Counted from the first letter of the stretch, positions 26,659-36,184 are shown. The stretch is DNA of 64,000 bases from Xanthomonas sp. AM6 (GCF_025665335.1 NZ_CP106869.1:4800501-4864500); one strand, 5' to 3'. Notes: generated by a model not told the origin, from the letters alone. Program-made: numbers and translations.

Positions 26659-29453
26659 TGGCGGATGCGGCATGCGGCGCCGCCGCGCCGGCGCGCGAAC
26701 CTGCGTGCGCGGCCGTGGCCGCGCGCAGGCGTGCGCGGCAGCGCGCGCTGGCGCTGCTGGCGCTGGCCTGGCTGGCCGCCGGCAGCGGCGCCGCGGCGCC
26801 CGTGCCGCCTCCCCCGCGCGAGCGGCTGTCGCTGGATGCCGATTGGCGCTTCCATCGCGGCGACGCGCCCGGCGTCGGCGACGCGCTGGACTACGACGTG
26901 CGCCCGGCCGTCCCGCCCGATGCAGACGGCAAGGCCGCCGACGCCCGCCCCGACGCCGCCGACCATGTCGCCCCGCGCATCCGGCCGGTGCTCAAGCCAT
27001 GGATCCTGCCCACCGGCGACGCCTTCATCGCCGATCCGGCGCAGCGCCACCGGCGCCCGCCCGGCGACCCGGGCAGCGACGTGGCCTTCGTGCGCGCCGA
27101 GTTCGACGACAGCGGGTGGACCCGCGTGGACCTGCCGCACGACTGGGCGATCGCCGGACCGTTCCTGAAGGACGGCCCGTACGGCGGCATGGGCCGGCTG
27201 CCGAGCTGGGGCGTGGGCTGGTACCGCAAACGGCTGGACATTCCCGCCAGCGACCGCGGCCGCGCGATCTTCCTGGACATCGACGGCGCGATGTCCTACG
27301 CCACGGTCTGGCTCAACGGCCACCTGGTCGGCGGCTGGCCGTATGGCTACAGCGCCTGGCGCGTGGAGCTGACCCCGTACCTGCGGCCCGGCGGCAGCAA
27401 CCAGCTGGCGATCCGCCTGGACAATCCGCCCGCGTCGGCGCGCTGGTATCCCGGCGGCGGCCTGTACCGCAGCGTGTGGCTGAGCAAGACCGCGCCGGTG
27501 CACGTCGGCCAGTGGGGGACGCAGGTCAGCACGCCGCAGGTATCGGCCCAGGCGGCGGAAGTGCGCCTGGCGGTGACCGTGGACAACAGCGGCGGCGATG
27601 CGGCACAGGTGCAAGTGGGCACCGCGATCTATGCGCTGGACGCCGACGGCCGCCGCCAGGGCGCGCCGGTCGCGCGGATCGCGACGGCCAGTGCGCGCAT
27701 CGCCGCGCGCGCCAGCGCCACCCTCGACGGCAGCGCGCGCATCGCCAACCCGCGGCTGTGGGGCCCGCCGCCGACGCAGCGGCCGCACCGCTACGTGGCC
27801 GTGACCGAGGTGACGCAGGACGGCCGCGTGGTCGATCGCTACGAAACGCCGTTCGGCATCCGCACGCTGCGCTGGGATCCGGCCCGCGGCCTGCTGGTCA
27901 ACGGCGAACACGTGCCAATCCGCGGCGTCAACAACCACCACGACCTGGGCGCGCTCGGCGCCGCGTTCAACCCGCGCGCCGCCGAGCGCCAGCTGCAATC
28001 GCTGCAAGGCATGGGCGCCAACGCGGTGCGCATGAGCCACAACCCGCCGGCACCGGAACTGCTGGAGCTGACCGACCGCATGGGCCTGCTGGTGGTCGAC
28101 GAGATCTTCGACAGCTGGGACATGAAGAAGACCCCGCTGGATTTCCACCTGGTGTTCGGCGACTGGCACGAGCCGGACCTGCGCGCGCTGCTGCGCCGCG
28201 ACCGCAACCATCCGTCGGTGATCCTGTGGAGCGTGGGCAACGAGGTCGGCGAACAGTACACCGGCGAGGCCGGCGCCGCCATCGCGCGGCGGCTGCAGGC
28301 CATCGTGCACGAGGAAGACCCCACCCGCCTGGCCACCGCGGCGATGAACTACGCCGCGCCGGACATGCCGCTGCCCGCGGCGCTGGACGTGATCGGCCTC
28401 AACTACCAGGGCGAAGGCATCCGCGATACGCCCGAGTTCGAAGGCACCGAGCGCATCCGCAAGCCGCCGCAGTACCCGCTGTTCCATGCCCGCTTCCCGG
28501 ACAAGCCGATCTTCAGCAGCGAGACCGCCTCGGCGCTGAGCAGCCGCGGCGTCTACCTGTTCCCGGTGACCGCGGACAGCAGCGCGCCGGTGCGCGACGG
28601 CCGCGGCGGCGATCCGCGGGCGCGCCAGGTCAGCGCCTACGAACTGCACGCGGTGGATTTCGGCGCCAGCGCCGACAAGGTGTTCGCCTCGCTCGACAGG
28701 CATCCGTTCGTCGCCGGCGAGTTCGTCTGGACCGGCTTCGACTACCTCGGCGAACCGACGCCGTACTACTCCTCGCGCAGTTCCTACTCCGGCATCTTCG
28801 ACCTGGCCGGCTTTCCCAAGGACCGCTACTGGCTGTACCAGGCGCGCTGGCGTCCCGAATTGCCGATCGCACACCTGCTGCCGCACTGGACCTGGCCCGG
28901 CCGCGAAGGCCAGGTCACGCCGGTGCACGTGTTCACCTCCGGCGACGAGGCCGAGCTGTTCGTCAACGGCGTCTCGCAAGGCCGCAGGAAGAAGGCGCCG
29001 TTCCAGTACCGGCTGCGCTGGGACGAGGTGGTCTACGCGCCGGGCGAATTGCGCGTGCAGGCCTACAAGGACGGCAAGCCGTGGGCCAGCGAGCGTGTGC
29101 GCACCGCCGGGCCGGCGGCGCGGCTGCAGGCCACGCCGGATCGCGCAACGCTCCGCAACGACGGCCGCGACCTGGCCTTCGTGACCGTGCGCCTGCTCGA
29201 CCGCGACGGCAATCCCGCACCGACCGCCGGCGACCGCCTGCGCTTCCGCATCGAAGGCCCGGGCGAGCTGGTCGCCACCGACAACGGCGATCCCACCGAC
29301 CTGACGTCGTTCGCCGCGCCCGAGCGCAACGCCTTCAACGGCCTGGCCTTGGCCATCGTGCGCGCACTGCCGGGCAGGACCGGCACCATCACGCTGCACG
29401 TCGCATCCGACACCCTCCAGGCCACCCGCACGCGCGTGCGGGTGCAGCGATGA
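26658..29453 (+). CDS. Glycoside hydrolase family 2 protein with DUF4982 and C-terminal Ig-like domain
   Basis: 931 residues. An N-terminal hydrophobic segment (about 27-48, ending 'GSGAAAP') should export it to the periplasm. The order of domains is a GH2 sugar-binding jelly roll (about 130-260), an Ig-like domain, a TIM barrel, DUF4982 ('YQARWRPELPIAHLLPHW') and a C-terminal beta domain ('PDRATLRNDGRDLAFVTV'). The catalytic acids are Glu529 ('SVGNEVG') and Glu622 ('SSETAS'). Relatives are annotated as beta-galactosidases; in this xylan context a role on xylan side chains is likely but unproven. ATG 26658 overlaps the uxaC stop. It lies about 95 bp before the GH10 gene. Confidence 0.88.
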   Translation: MADAACGAAAPAREPACAAVAARRRARQRALALLALAWLAAGSGAAAPVPPPPRERLSLDADWRFHRGDAPGVGDALDYDVRPAVPPDADGKAADARPDAADHVAPRIRPVLKPWILPTGDAFIADPAQRHRRPPGDPGSDVAFVRAEFDDSGWTRVDLPHDWAIAGPFLKDGPYGGMGRLPSWGVGWYRKRLDIPASDRGRAIFLDIDGAMSYATVWLNGHLVGGWPYGYSAWRVELTPYLRPGGSNQLAIRLDNPPASARWYPGGGLYRSVWLSKTAPVHVGQWGTQVSTPQVSAQAAEVRLAVTVDNSGGDAAQVQVGTAIYALDADGRRQGAPVARIATASARIAARASATLDGSARIANPRLWGPPPTQRPHRYVAVTEVTQDGRVVDRYETPFGIRTLRWDPARGLLVNGEHVPIRGVNNHHDLGALGAAFNPRAAERQLQSLQGMGANAVRMSHNPPAPELLELTDRMGLLVVDEIFDSWDMKKTPLDFHLVFGDWHEPDLRALLRRDRNHPSVILWSVGNEVGEQYTGEAGAAIARRLQAIVHEEDPTRLATAAMNYAAPDMPLPAALDVIGLNYQGEGIRDTPEFEGTERIRKPPQYPLFHARFPDKPIFSSETASALSSRGVYLFPVTADSSAPVRDGRGGDPRARQVSAYELHAVDFGASADKVFASLDRHPFVAGEFVWTGFDYLGEPTPYYSSRSSYSGIFDLAGFPKDRYWLYQARWRPELPIAHLLPHWTWPGREGQVTPVHVFTSGDEAELFVNGVSQGRRKKAPFQYRLRWDEVVYAPGELRVQAYKDGKPWASERVRTAGPAARLQATPDRATLRNDGRDLAFVTVRLLDRDGNPAPTAGDRLRFRIEGPGELVATDNGDPTDLTSFAAPERNAFNGLALAIVRALPGRTGTITLHVASDTLQATRTRVRVQR

Positions 29454-29548
29454 CCGGCTCGCGCGCCGGCATGCGCGTGCCACCGCCACGCTGCGACGCA
29501 TACACACTGCATGCGCCTGAAACGCGCGATCGAAGGAGCGCCACCACC

Positions 29549-30745
29549 ATGCCTGCACTGCGCAAGATGTTCGCCTCGCCCCTGCTGCTGGCCTGTCTGC
29601 TCGGCGCCGGACCGGCGATGGCCGCCGATCCCGCCGCGGCGTCGAACGCACCGCCCGCCCCGACCGGAGCGGGCAGCCTCAAGGACGCCTATGCCGGGGC
29701 ATTCCTGATCGGCACCGCGGTCAACGCCGACATCGTCTCCGGCAAGGACGCCGCCTCCGCCGCGCTGGTGCCGCGGCACTTCAATGCGATCACCGCCGAG
29801 AACGCGATGAAGGCCGAGGTGGTCAATCCCCGTCCCGGGGTCTTCGACTTCGCCGCCGCCGATGCCTTCGTCGACTACGGCCGCCGCCACGGCATGTTCG
29901 TGGTCGGCCACACCCTGGTCTGGCACAACCAGACCCCGGATTGGTTCTTCGTCGATGCGCAGGGCAGGCCCAACGGCCGCGACGCGCAGCTCGAGCGCAT
30001 GCGCGCGCACATCCAGGCGGTGGCCGGGCGCTACGTCGGAAAGGTGCAGGCCTGGGACGTGGTCAACGAGGTGATCGACGAGGACGGCAGCTACCGCAAC
30101 ACCAAGTGGGTGGAGCGCGTCGGCGACGGCGACGAACTGGTGCGGCAGGCGTTCCGCTTCGCCGCGCAGTACGCGCCGGATGCGCAGCTGTACTACAACG
30201 ACTTCAACGCCTGGCGCCCGGAGAAGCGCGACGGCATCGTGCGCATGGTGAAGATGCTGCAGCGCGCCGGCATCCGCATCGACGGCGTGGGCATGCAGGG
30301 CCACTGGGGCCTGGACTATCCGAGCCTGCACGACATTGAGGCGGCGATCGACGCCTACGCCGCGCTCGGGGTCAAGGTGATGATCACCGAGCTGGACGTG
30401 GACGTGCTGCCGCTGACCAAGGAAGGCCAGGTGATCGGCACCGGGATGGCGCACAAGCAGTTCCAGCTGCCGGAGTTCAAGCGCTACCTCGACCCCTACC
30501 GCGACGGCCTGCCGGCGGACGTGCAGGCGCAGCTGCGCGATCGCTACGCCGACCTGTTCCGGCTGTTCTGGCGCAAGCGCGACACGCTGGCCCGGGTCAG
30601 CGTGTGGGGCGTGGACGACGGCATGTCGTGGAAGAACGACTACCCGGTGCCCGGGCGCCGCAACTATCCGCTGCTGTTCGACCGCCAGCGCCAGCCCAAG
30701 CCCGCCTTCGACGCGGTGCTGGCGGTGCCGGCGCAGGCGCGCTAG
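29549..30745 (+). CDS. xyn10: Endo-1,4-beta-xylanase, GH10
   Basis: 398 residues with a signal peptide ending 'GAGPAMAA' and a single GH10 TIM barrel without a carbohydrate-binding module. The acid/base is Glu174 ('WDVVNEVID') and the nucleophile Glu281 ('ITELDVDV'); 'GHTLVWHNQTPDWF' is the conserved third-strand region. It cuts the xylan backbone or long oligomers, probably in the periplasm or outside the cell, feeding the receptor. 'GAAGGAG' sits 8 bases before ATG 29549, which decides the start. It is the last gene of the plus-strand xylan series and converges on the serine hydrolase gene. Confidence 0.95.
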   Translation: MPALRKMFASPLLLACLLGAGPAMAADPAAASNAPPAPTGAGSLKDAYAGAFLIGTAVNADIVSGKDAASAALVPRHFNAITAENAMKAEVVNPRPGVFDFAAADAFVDYGRRHGMFVVGHTLVWHNQTPDWFFVDAQGRPNGRDAQLERMRAHIQAVAGRYVGKVQAWDVVNEVIDEDGSYRNTKWVERVGDGDELVRQAFRFAAQYAPDAQLYYNDFNAWRPEKRDGIVRMVKMLQRAGIRIDGVGMQGHWGLDYPSLHDIEAAIDAYAALGVKVMITELDVDVLPLTKEGQVIGTGMAHKQFQLPEFKRYLDPYRDGLPADVQAQLRDRYADLFRLFWRKRDTLARVSVWGVDDGMSWKNDYPVPGRRNYPLLFDRQRQPKPAFDAVLAVPAQAR

Positions 30746-30839
30746 CGCAGCCGGCGAGCGCGGAAGCCGCGCCAGCGGCGCCGGCTCCTGCCACGCACCG
30801 GCCGGCGACCGGCAACACGCTCCGCCGTTGCCGCAGCGG

Positions 30840-32003
30840 TCACTCGACGAAGCGCATGTCGCCGTATTCCCAACGCAATGCCGCACCGGTCTCGCCGAGC
30901 ACGTAGCGGATCAGCTGCGGGAACGCCGCTTCCGCGCGCACGTCGTTGGACAGGATCACCACGCAGCGGCGCCCGCGTTTCACGCAGACCAGCATGTTGC
31001 CGGTGGCGTCGTCGTGGCCGCCCTTCATGAAACCCGGCCCTTGCGGTCCGTCGAACACCACCACCCCCAGCCCCGCCGCCAGATCGGCGCGCCGCTGCGC
31101 GTCCGGCAACAGCGGCTGCAGGGTCGGGAACTGCGAGGCGGTGCCGATCGCAAGCTGCGGCGCGGTCAGCGCCGCGCCGTGCTGGGGCGCGAGCCCCTCG
31201 CCGTCGACGTAGCCGGCGGCGAACTTCGCCAGGTCGGCGATCGTCGTGTCCATCGAACCGGCCGCGCGCACCCTGCTGCGCTCGTCGTGCGGTACGACGC
31301 TGCCGTCCAGCGTCCAGCCGTCGGCCAGGTTGGCGGCGAAGTCGTCGCGCCACATCATGCTGGTGCGGCGCATGCCGAAGCGGTCGAACACGCGGCGCTG
31401 CATTTCCTGGCCCACGTCCAGGCCCAGTCCGCGCTCGAGCACGAACTGCAGCAGGATCAGCCCCTCGCCCGAGTAGGCATAGCGGCTGCCCGGAGCGAAA
31501 TGGATGCGCAGCTTGCCGTCGGGCTCAACGAAGGCGAAATTGGCGAAGCCTGCGCTGTGGGTGAGCAGCATGCGCGGGGTGATCGCGCGCCAGCGCGGGT
31601 CGCCCGCCAGGTCGGCCCACGGCGCGTACTTGTCTTCGTTGGGGTAATCGGGCAGCGGCCGCTTCAGGTACTCGGCGATCGGCGTGTCCAGCCGCAGCAC
31701 GCCTTCTTCGACCAGTTGCATGACCATGTACGCGAACGCCATCTTGGTCAGCGATGCGCCATACATCACCGTGTCCGGCTGCAACGGCGCACCGGCCGCG
31801 TTGCGCTTGCCGTAGCTGCGCACCAGGGCCACCTCGCCCCGGTCGATCACCGCCAGCGCCAGCCCGTTGGCATGGGTGGCGGCCAGCAGCCGCGCCACCT
31901 CCGCGTCCAGCGCCTGGGGAGCGGGCAACGGCGGAGGCGCGTCCTCGGCCAGGGACAGCAGCGGCAACAGCGCGAGCAGGCAAGCGATCGGGACAAGGCG
32001 CAT
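30840..32003 (-). CDS. Serine hydrolase, beta-lactamase class C / penicillin-binding family
   Basis: 387 residues. A signal peptide ends near 'LLSLAED'. The active-site SxxK motif is 'SLTK' at 84-87. A YxN-like 'YSG' lies at 177-179, and the usual KTG position reads 'KGGHDD', as in esterase-like members. This suggests a periplasmic esterase or peptidase rather than a resistance enzyme. An AGGAGG ribosome-binding site precedes ATG 32003. It is a single gene at the boundary between the first xylan block and the accessory segment, with no evident link to either side. Confidence 0.88.
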   Translation of the reverse strand: MRLVPIACLLALLPLLSLAEDAPPPLPAPQALDAEVARLLAATHANGLALAVIDRGEVALVRSYGKRNAAGAPLQPDTVMYGASLTKMAFAYMVMQLVEEGVLRLDTPIAEYLKRPLPDYPNEDKYAPWADLAGDPRWRAITPRMLLTHSAGFANFAFVEPDGKLRIHFAPGSRYAYSGEGLILLQFVLERGLGLDVGQEMQRRVFDRFGMRRTSMMWRDDFAANLADGWTLDGSVVPHDERSRVRAAGSMDTTIADLAKFAAGYVDGEGLAPQHGAALTAPQLAIGTASQFPTLQPLLPDAQRRADLAAGLGVVVFDGPQGPGFMKGGHDDATGNMLVCVKRGRRCVVILSNDVRAEAAFPQLIRYVLGETGAALRWEYGDMRFVE

Positions 32004-32210
32004 GGCATCCTCCTATCGTTGGCGCCACTGTAGGCAGCCGCGGCGCGGCCTGCCATCGGCAGGAAGTCAGGGTGCCGGCCGGCCCAACGGCAGGCGACCG
32101 GCTGCGGCGCCGGCCCGCCTTGTCGTGCCGGGTCGGCGCCTTCCTGCCGCCTGCCGCCTGCCGTCCCGGCGCTGGCGCGCATACACGCGCCGACGCCACG
32201 GCGCAAAGGC

Positions 32211-33563
32211 TCAGCGGCTCAACACCTGCGGAGCCTGGGCCTGGACCTGGGTCTGGGTGGCCTGCTCCTGCGCCTGCACCGTGCGCTGCGTCTGCGCCTG
32301 CTGCAGCGACTGCTCCTGCAGCTGCTGGTAGGTCTCCTGCGCCGGCCGCGCGATCGCCTCGCTGGTCGGCATCTGCGCGCGGTTGGCGTAGGGATCGGGC
32401 GAGGCGGTGTGGCCGTCGCGATACACGAACGCCAGTTCCCCGCCCGGATGCGTCGCGGTGGGCCGGTTGAACCCCACCGACAGCTGGTCGCGCTCGCTGA
32501 AGCCGCTCTGCTTGGCCAGCAGGGTCAGGCTGGCGGTCATGCGCTCGCTGTTGTCGTCCCAGCCCTTGCCGATCGCCTGCTCGGCCTGCGCGACGCCGCT
32601 GCGGACCCGCTCGCTCAACGCACGGTCCGCGCCCGCCGGCTCGCCGGCGCGCTGCGCCGGCGGGGCCGCGCGCGGCTCCGGCGCTGCCGGCTGCGCGCCG
32701 GTGTCGCGAAACCCGTTCGGGATCCACGCCGACGGCACCTTGGCCTGGTCGATCCCCAGCGCCTTCAGGTCGGCGCGCACTTCCGGCGGCGCGCGCTTGG
32801 GATCGCGCAACTGCGCGGCATCCTCGGCCTCGGCGACCATGCCCAGGTCGCGCGCGCCGTAGTTCTGCGGATAGCCGCGCGCGTCGTAGAACAGCTTGCC
32901 CATCGCCTCGACGTTCTTCGGCGCGTTCGCGTCGATCTTCAGGTCGTCGCCGAAGGTCAGCCCGTCCTTGGCCTTGTAGGTCGCCTTGGCGCCCTCGCCG
33001 TTCTTGTCGATGTAGTTGGCCATCTCTGTGCTGGCGTTGTACAGGTCCTTCAGCGTCGCCTTGGGGTTGCTGTGCCTGACGTAGTCGGCCAGCGTGTTGA
33101 TGCCGGCGATCTCGTCCTTGGACTCGCGCGTGCGCTCCTCGGCGCCATGCGCCTTCAGCGCCGCGGTGTAGTCGTGCGGCGAAGGCGACTTGGCGATCTC
33201 GTCGATCTTGTCCTTGAACGCGGCATCGGATTTTTCGATCGCCGCCTTGTTGATCGCATGGCCGATTTCGTGGCCGAGGATGATCCGCGCGGTATTGGCC
33301 GAATCGTCGCGCGGCGCATCCATCTTCGCGGTGCGTAGCACGTCCATCGGCAACTGGATCCTGCCGGTTTCGGTGTTGTAGGAACCGCCACCGTCGCGCG
33401 GATGCGGCGCGAAGCCGGACAGCTGCTTCTGCTCGATCGCCTGCTCCACCCGCGCCTTCAGCTCGGGCGTGTTGTCCAGCATCTTCCGCAGCGCCTGGCC
33501 TTCCTTGGCGTGGGCCGCCTCGAACTCGTCCACCATCTTCTTCAGATCGTCGCCGTTCGCCAT
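32211..33563 (-). CDS. Predicted antibacterial type IV secretion effector: HEIGH metallopeptidase-like domain plus XVIPCD-type C-terminus
   Basis: 450 residues, no signal peptide. A zincin motif HExxH reads 'HEIGH' at 98-102, with a possible third ligand Glu in 'RESKDEIAGINTLADY' about 50 residues on, like small toxin-type metallopeptidases. A Pro/Ala linker leads to a C-terminal domain (about 330-450) with 'SERMTASLTLLAKQSGFSER' and 'RAQMPTSEAIARPAQETY', ending in a Gln-rich tail. That is the layout of the XVIPCD, which docks effectors on VirD4 of the bacteria-killing Xanthomonas T4SS. The start ATG 33563 has AAGGAGAGGG upstream. It follows a lipoprotein gene by 10 bp, the usual immunity-effector order. 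Target unknown. Confidence 0.8.
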   Translation of the reverse strand: MANGDDLKKMVDEFEAAHAKEGQALRKMLDNTPELKARVEQAIEQKQLSGFAPHPRDGGGSYNTETGRIQLPMDVLRTAKMDAPRDDSANTARIILGHEIGHAINKAAIEKSDAAFKDKIDEIAKSPSPHDYTAALKAHGAEERTRESKDEIAGINTLADYVRHSNPKATLKDLYNASTEMANYIDKNGEGAKATYKAKDGLTFGDDLKIDANAPKNVEAMGKLFYDARGYPQNYGARDLGMVAEAEDAAQLRDPKRAPPEVRADLKALGIDQAKVPSAWIPNGFRDTGAQPAAPEPRAAPPAQRAGEPAGADRALSERVRSGVAQAEQAIGKGWDDNSERMTASLTLLAKQSGFSERDQLSVGFNRPTATHPGGELAFVYRDGHTASPDPYANRAQMPTSEAIARPAQETYQQLQEQSLQQAQTQRTVQAQEQATQTQVQAQAPQVLSR

Positions 33564-33573
33564 CACCCTCTCC

Positions 33574-34206
33574 TTATGCGGTGGCCAGGATCTGCAGCGC
33601 GGACACGCAGGCCTGCGCGTCCTGCGCGTCGGCGTCGTTGCCGACGAACGCGTACACGACCACCGCGCCGCGCTCGAAATGCCAACGGCCGGGGCTGCCC
33701 AGGCGCGGCGGCGCGATCCACTGCGCGGCGAAACCGGCCTCGACCAGCGCCTGCCTGTACGGGCCGAGCGGCTGCGTGCAGTGCGCCGCCGCGGTGGATG
33801 CCGGCGCGAACGCGAAATCCAGCCGCGACGGCGGCAGCCCATCGGCATCGGCGACCGATTCCAGCGTGTAGCGGCCGCCGCCGGCCACGGGACCGGACGC
33901 GCTGAACGCATGCGCCGTGTCGCCGGCGTCCACGTGCAGGCCCGCATGCGCGGCGATCTGCGCCGGGGTCAGGTCCTGCTTGCCGCCGATCGCCAGGATC
34001 AGCCGCACTACGCCCTGTGCCAGTTGTTCTGGCGTCATCTCCGACATGGCCCGCTCCTTTGCAGTGGTAATCGATGGGGAATGGGATTGCGCACCGGCGC
34101 AGGCGGCCAGCAGCGCCGCGGCCAGCACCACGGCGCCGCGCCGCACGCGCCGGCCGCCGGCAGGTGGCGACAGCGGGCCGATGCCGTTGGGGGAAACAGG
34201 GTCCAT
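33574..34206 (-). CDS. Lipoprotein, predicted immunity protein for the adjacent T4SS effector
   Basis: 210 residues. The N-terminal signal ends in a lipobox 'LLAAC' (Cys36), so the protein should be anchored in the periplasm. The remainder has an alternating beta pattern with 'RYTLESVADADGLPPSRLDF' and 'GRWHFERGAVVVYAF', and I know no characterised family for it. Immunity proteins of Xanthomonas T4SS effectors are typically periplasmic lipoproteins encoded directly upstream of the effector, exactly as here (10-bp gap, same strand). ATG 34206 has a very good AAAGGAGAGG site; an internal ATG at 34047 would lose the signal. The pairing is an inference from context. Confidence 0.72.
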   Translation of the reverse strand: MDPVSPNGIGPLSPPAGGRRVRRGAVVLAAALLAACAGAQSHSPSITTAKERAMSEMTPEQLAQGVVRLILAIGGKQDLTPAQIAAHAGLHVDAGDTAHAFSASGPVAGGGRYTLESVADADGLPPSRLDFAFAPASTAAAHCTQPLGPYRQALVEAGFAAQWIAPPRLGSPGRWHFERGAVVVYAFVGNDADAQDAQACVSALQILATA

Positions 34207-34431
34207 GGTGCGCCTCTCCTTTGAATGCCCGTCGCGGGGGACGCGGCCGGGCATGGTGGCGGCGATTGTAGCCCCCGGGTCCGCGCAACGCAGCCGATCC
34301 GGCCGCGCCCATGGCGGTGCGGTTCCGCCGCCGCGCGGCAGCGGCGGGCGTGCGGCCGCGGCACGCGCCGAGGTGAAGAACCACGCCCCGCGCAATGGCA
34401 TCATCGCCCGACATCACACAGGAACCTCCCG

Positions 34432-35469
34432 ATGCGATTCCCGACCCGCGTCCTGCTCGCCGCCGCCGTGCTGGCATTGCTCGCCTGTTGTGCGAAGCGC
34501 CAGCCGCCCGCGCCGCGCTTCCCGGTCATCGGCCACATCACCGCGTTCGACCCGGCGTTTGGCGAGACGGTGGCGGCGGATGCGCGCATCGAGCGCATCG
34601 CCGAGGGCTTCACCTGGGCCGAGGGCCCGGCCTGGGTCCGCGACGGCGGCTACCTGCTGTTCAACGACGTGCCGCAGAACACCATGTACCGCTGGTCCGA
34701 GCGCGACGGCCTGTCGGTGTTCCTCAAGCCCTCCGGCTACGCCGGCCCGCCGCTGGACGCCTTGCGCGAAGCCGGCGCCAACGGCCTGCATGCCGAAGCG
34801 TCGGGGACCGTGCTGCTCGCCGATTCCGGCACCCGCGCGGTGGCCCGGCTCGATCCGGCCACGCGGCGCAAGACCCTCCTGGCCAGCGCCTACGACGGCC
34901 ACCGCCTCAACAGCCCCAACGACCTGATCCAGCGCAGCGACGGCGTGGTGTTCTTCACCGATCCGCCGTACGGGCTGAAGGACGGGGACGCATCCCCGGT
35001 CAAGGAACTGCGCTTCAACGGCGTCTATCGCCTGGACACCGACGGCAGCGTGCACCTGCTCGACGACAGCCTGAGCCTGCCCAACGGCATCGCCCTGTCG
35101 CCGGACGAACGCACCCTGTACGTGGCCAACTCCGATCCGGCGCGGCCGATCTGGACCGCCTACACGCTCGACGCGCGCGGCAACGTCACCGGCAAGCGCC
35201 TGTTCGCCGATGCCTCCGACATCGTCGGCGACGCCAACCCCGGCCTGCCGGACGGCATCGCGGTGGCCAGCGACGGCCGCCTGTTCGCCACCGGCCCCGG
35301 CGGCGTGCTGGTGTTCGCGCCCGACGGCCGCCGCCTGGGCCGCATCGAGACCGGCGGCCCCGTCGCCAACTGCGCCTTCGGCGACGACGGCCGCACCCTG
35401 TACATGACCTCGCACAAGATCCTGGCGCGGGTGCGGGTGAAGGCGACGGGGCTGGGGTTTGCGCCTTAA
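34432..35469 (+). CDS. SMP-30/gluconolactonase-like lipoprotein
   Basis: 345 residues with a signal ending in Cys-rich 'LALLACCAKR', suggesting a lipoprotein. The body is a six-bladed propeller of the SMP-30/gluconolactonase family. The metal-binding motifs are 'EGFTWAEGPAW' (Glu), 'LNSPNDLI' (Asn/Asp) and 'LPDGIAVASDG' (Asp). Such enzymes open sugar-acid lactones and may act here on aldonolactones in the periplasm. It is divergent from the immunity-effector pair across 225 bp and not obviously linked to the xylan genes. The ribosome-binding site is modest (AGGAAC). Confidence 0.88.
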   Translation: MRFPTRVLLAAAVLALLACCAKRQPPAPRFPVIGHITAFDPAFGETVAADARIERIAEGFTWAEGPAWVRDGGYLLFNDVPQNTMYRWSERDGLSVFLKPSGYAGPPLDALREAGANGLHAEASGTVLLADSGTRAVARLDPATRRKTLLASAYDGHRLNSPNDLIQRSDGVVFFTDPPYGLKDGDASPVKELRFNGVYRLDTDGSVHLLDDSLSLPNGIALSPDERTLYVANSDPARPIWTAYTLDARGNVTGKRLFADASDIVGDANPGLPDGIAVASDGRLFATGPGGVLVFAPDGRRLGRIETGGPVANCAFGDDGRTLYMTSHKILARVRVKATGLGFAP

Positions 35470-35532
35470 CCGACCTACGGGCTCCCGCCCGTCCATTCAA
35501 GCCGCCTCGCGGCCAACGCAGACAGTGGGTCT

Positions 35533-36021
35533 ATGGAAATCATGCGATTCGCGGATGCAGCAAAGCAGGACGATCCCGCAGAAGCGGTCTTCATGGCTGC
35601 GCACGCCCTGGTCTTCGACAAGGGCGACGGAATCACGGAGCATATCGATCGCCTCTCTCCTGAAGCGCGCCTCGTTTACTTGCTGTGGTGCTTCGACGGA
35701 GAGGTCCATAATGGCGGCTTCGACCAACTTTTCACAAACTCGCTGGGCAATCATTGCGTCGAGATCCTTGGCCACTTGCAGACCGTAGGCGCGAGCAAGT
35801 CTCACGCCCTTCTGTCCAAGGCAGTTTCGTGGTTTCCGAACGCATCGCCATCCGGCGACCGGCGGGTCAGGTGGTCGCAACGTGAATCCTTCTCTGACAC
35901 GCCTGAGTACGAGGCGGAGATGGACAGGCTGGATGCCGAGTTCTACAGGTACGAAGACAATCTGGGTTCGCTGCTGAACTCGTATGTGGCCCAGCACCCC
36001 GATGCGTCGATCAGAGCTTGA
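35533..36021 (+). CDS. DUF4375-like protein
   Basis: 162 residues, soluble, acidic. The segment 'DGEVHNGGFDQLFTNSLGN' is the hallmark of DUF4375, a family of unknown function often found near mobile or immunity-type genes. G+C is visibly lower than in neighbouring genes and codon use is less biased, suggesting recent acquisition. The start ATG 35533 is followed after two codons by another ATG; the ribosome-binding site is weak. It stands alone, with repeat-rich non-coding sequence downstream. Confidence 0.75.
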   Translation: MEIMRFADAAKQDDPAEAVFMAAHALVFDKGDGITEHIDRLSPEARLVYLLWCFDGEVHNGGFDQLFTNSLGNHCVEILGHLQTVGASKSHALLSKAVSWFPNASPSGDRRVRWSQRESFSDTPEYEAEMDRLDAEFYRYEDNLGSLLNSYVAQHPDASIRA

Positions 36022-36184
36022 TCGATTCGGGCGTTCGCCTCTCCGGAGGCATTGCATGGCGTGCCTTGATGTCCATTGCGCCCTGCCAGACGAAAATGTC
36101 GCCGCTCTTCTCTAGGCAAGGTAACGAACGCCTGGCCGTCGTCCAGGAAGAGATCGAGGGCGCTATTTTGAGCAGCCTAGAACC

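Noticed and set aside
30840-32003. Beta-lactamase giving antibiotic resistance
   Set aside because: The SxxK motif is present but the KTG position reads KGGHDD and no ampR-like regulator is adjacent; an esterase or peptidase role is more likely.
34225-34431. Longer start for the SMP-30-like gene
   Set aside because: The extension is Arg/Gly-rich, crosses the promoter region and hides the lipoprotein signal that begins at 34432.
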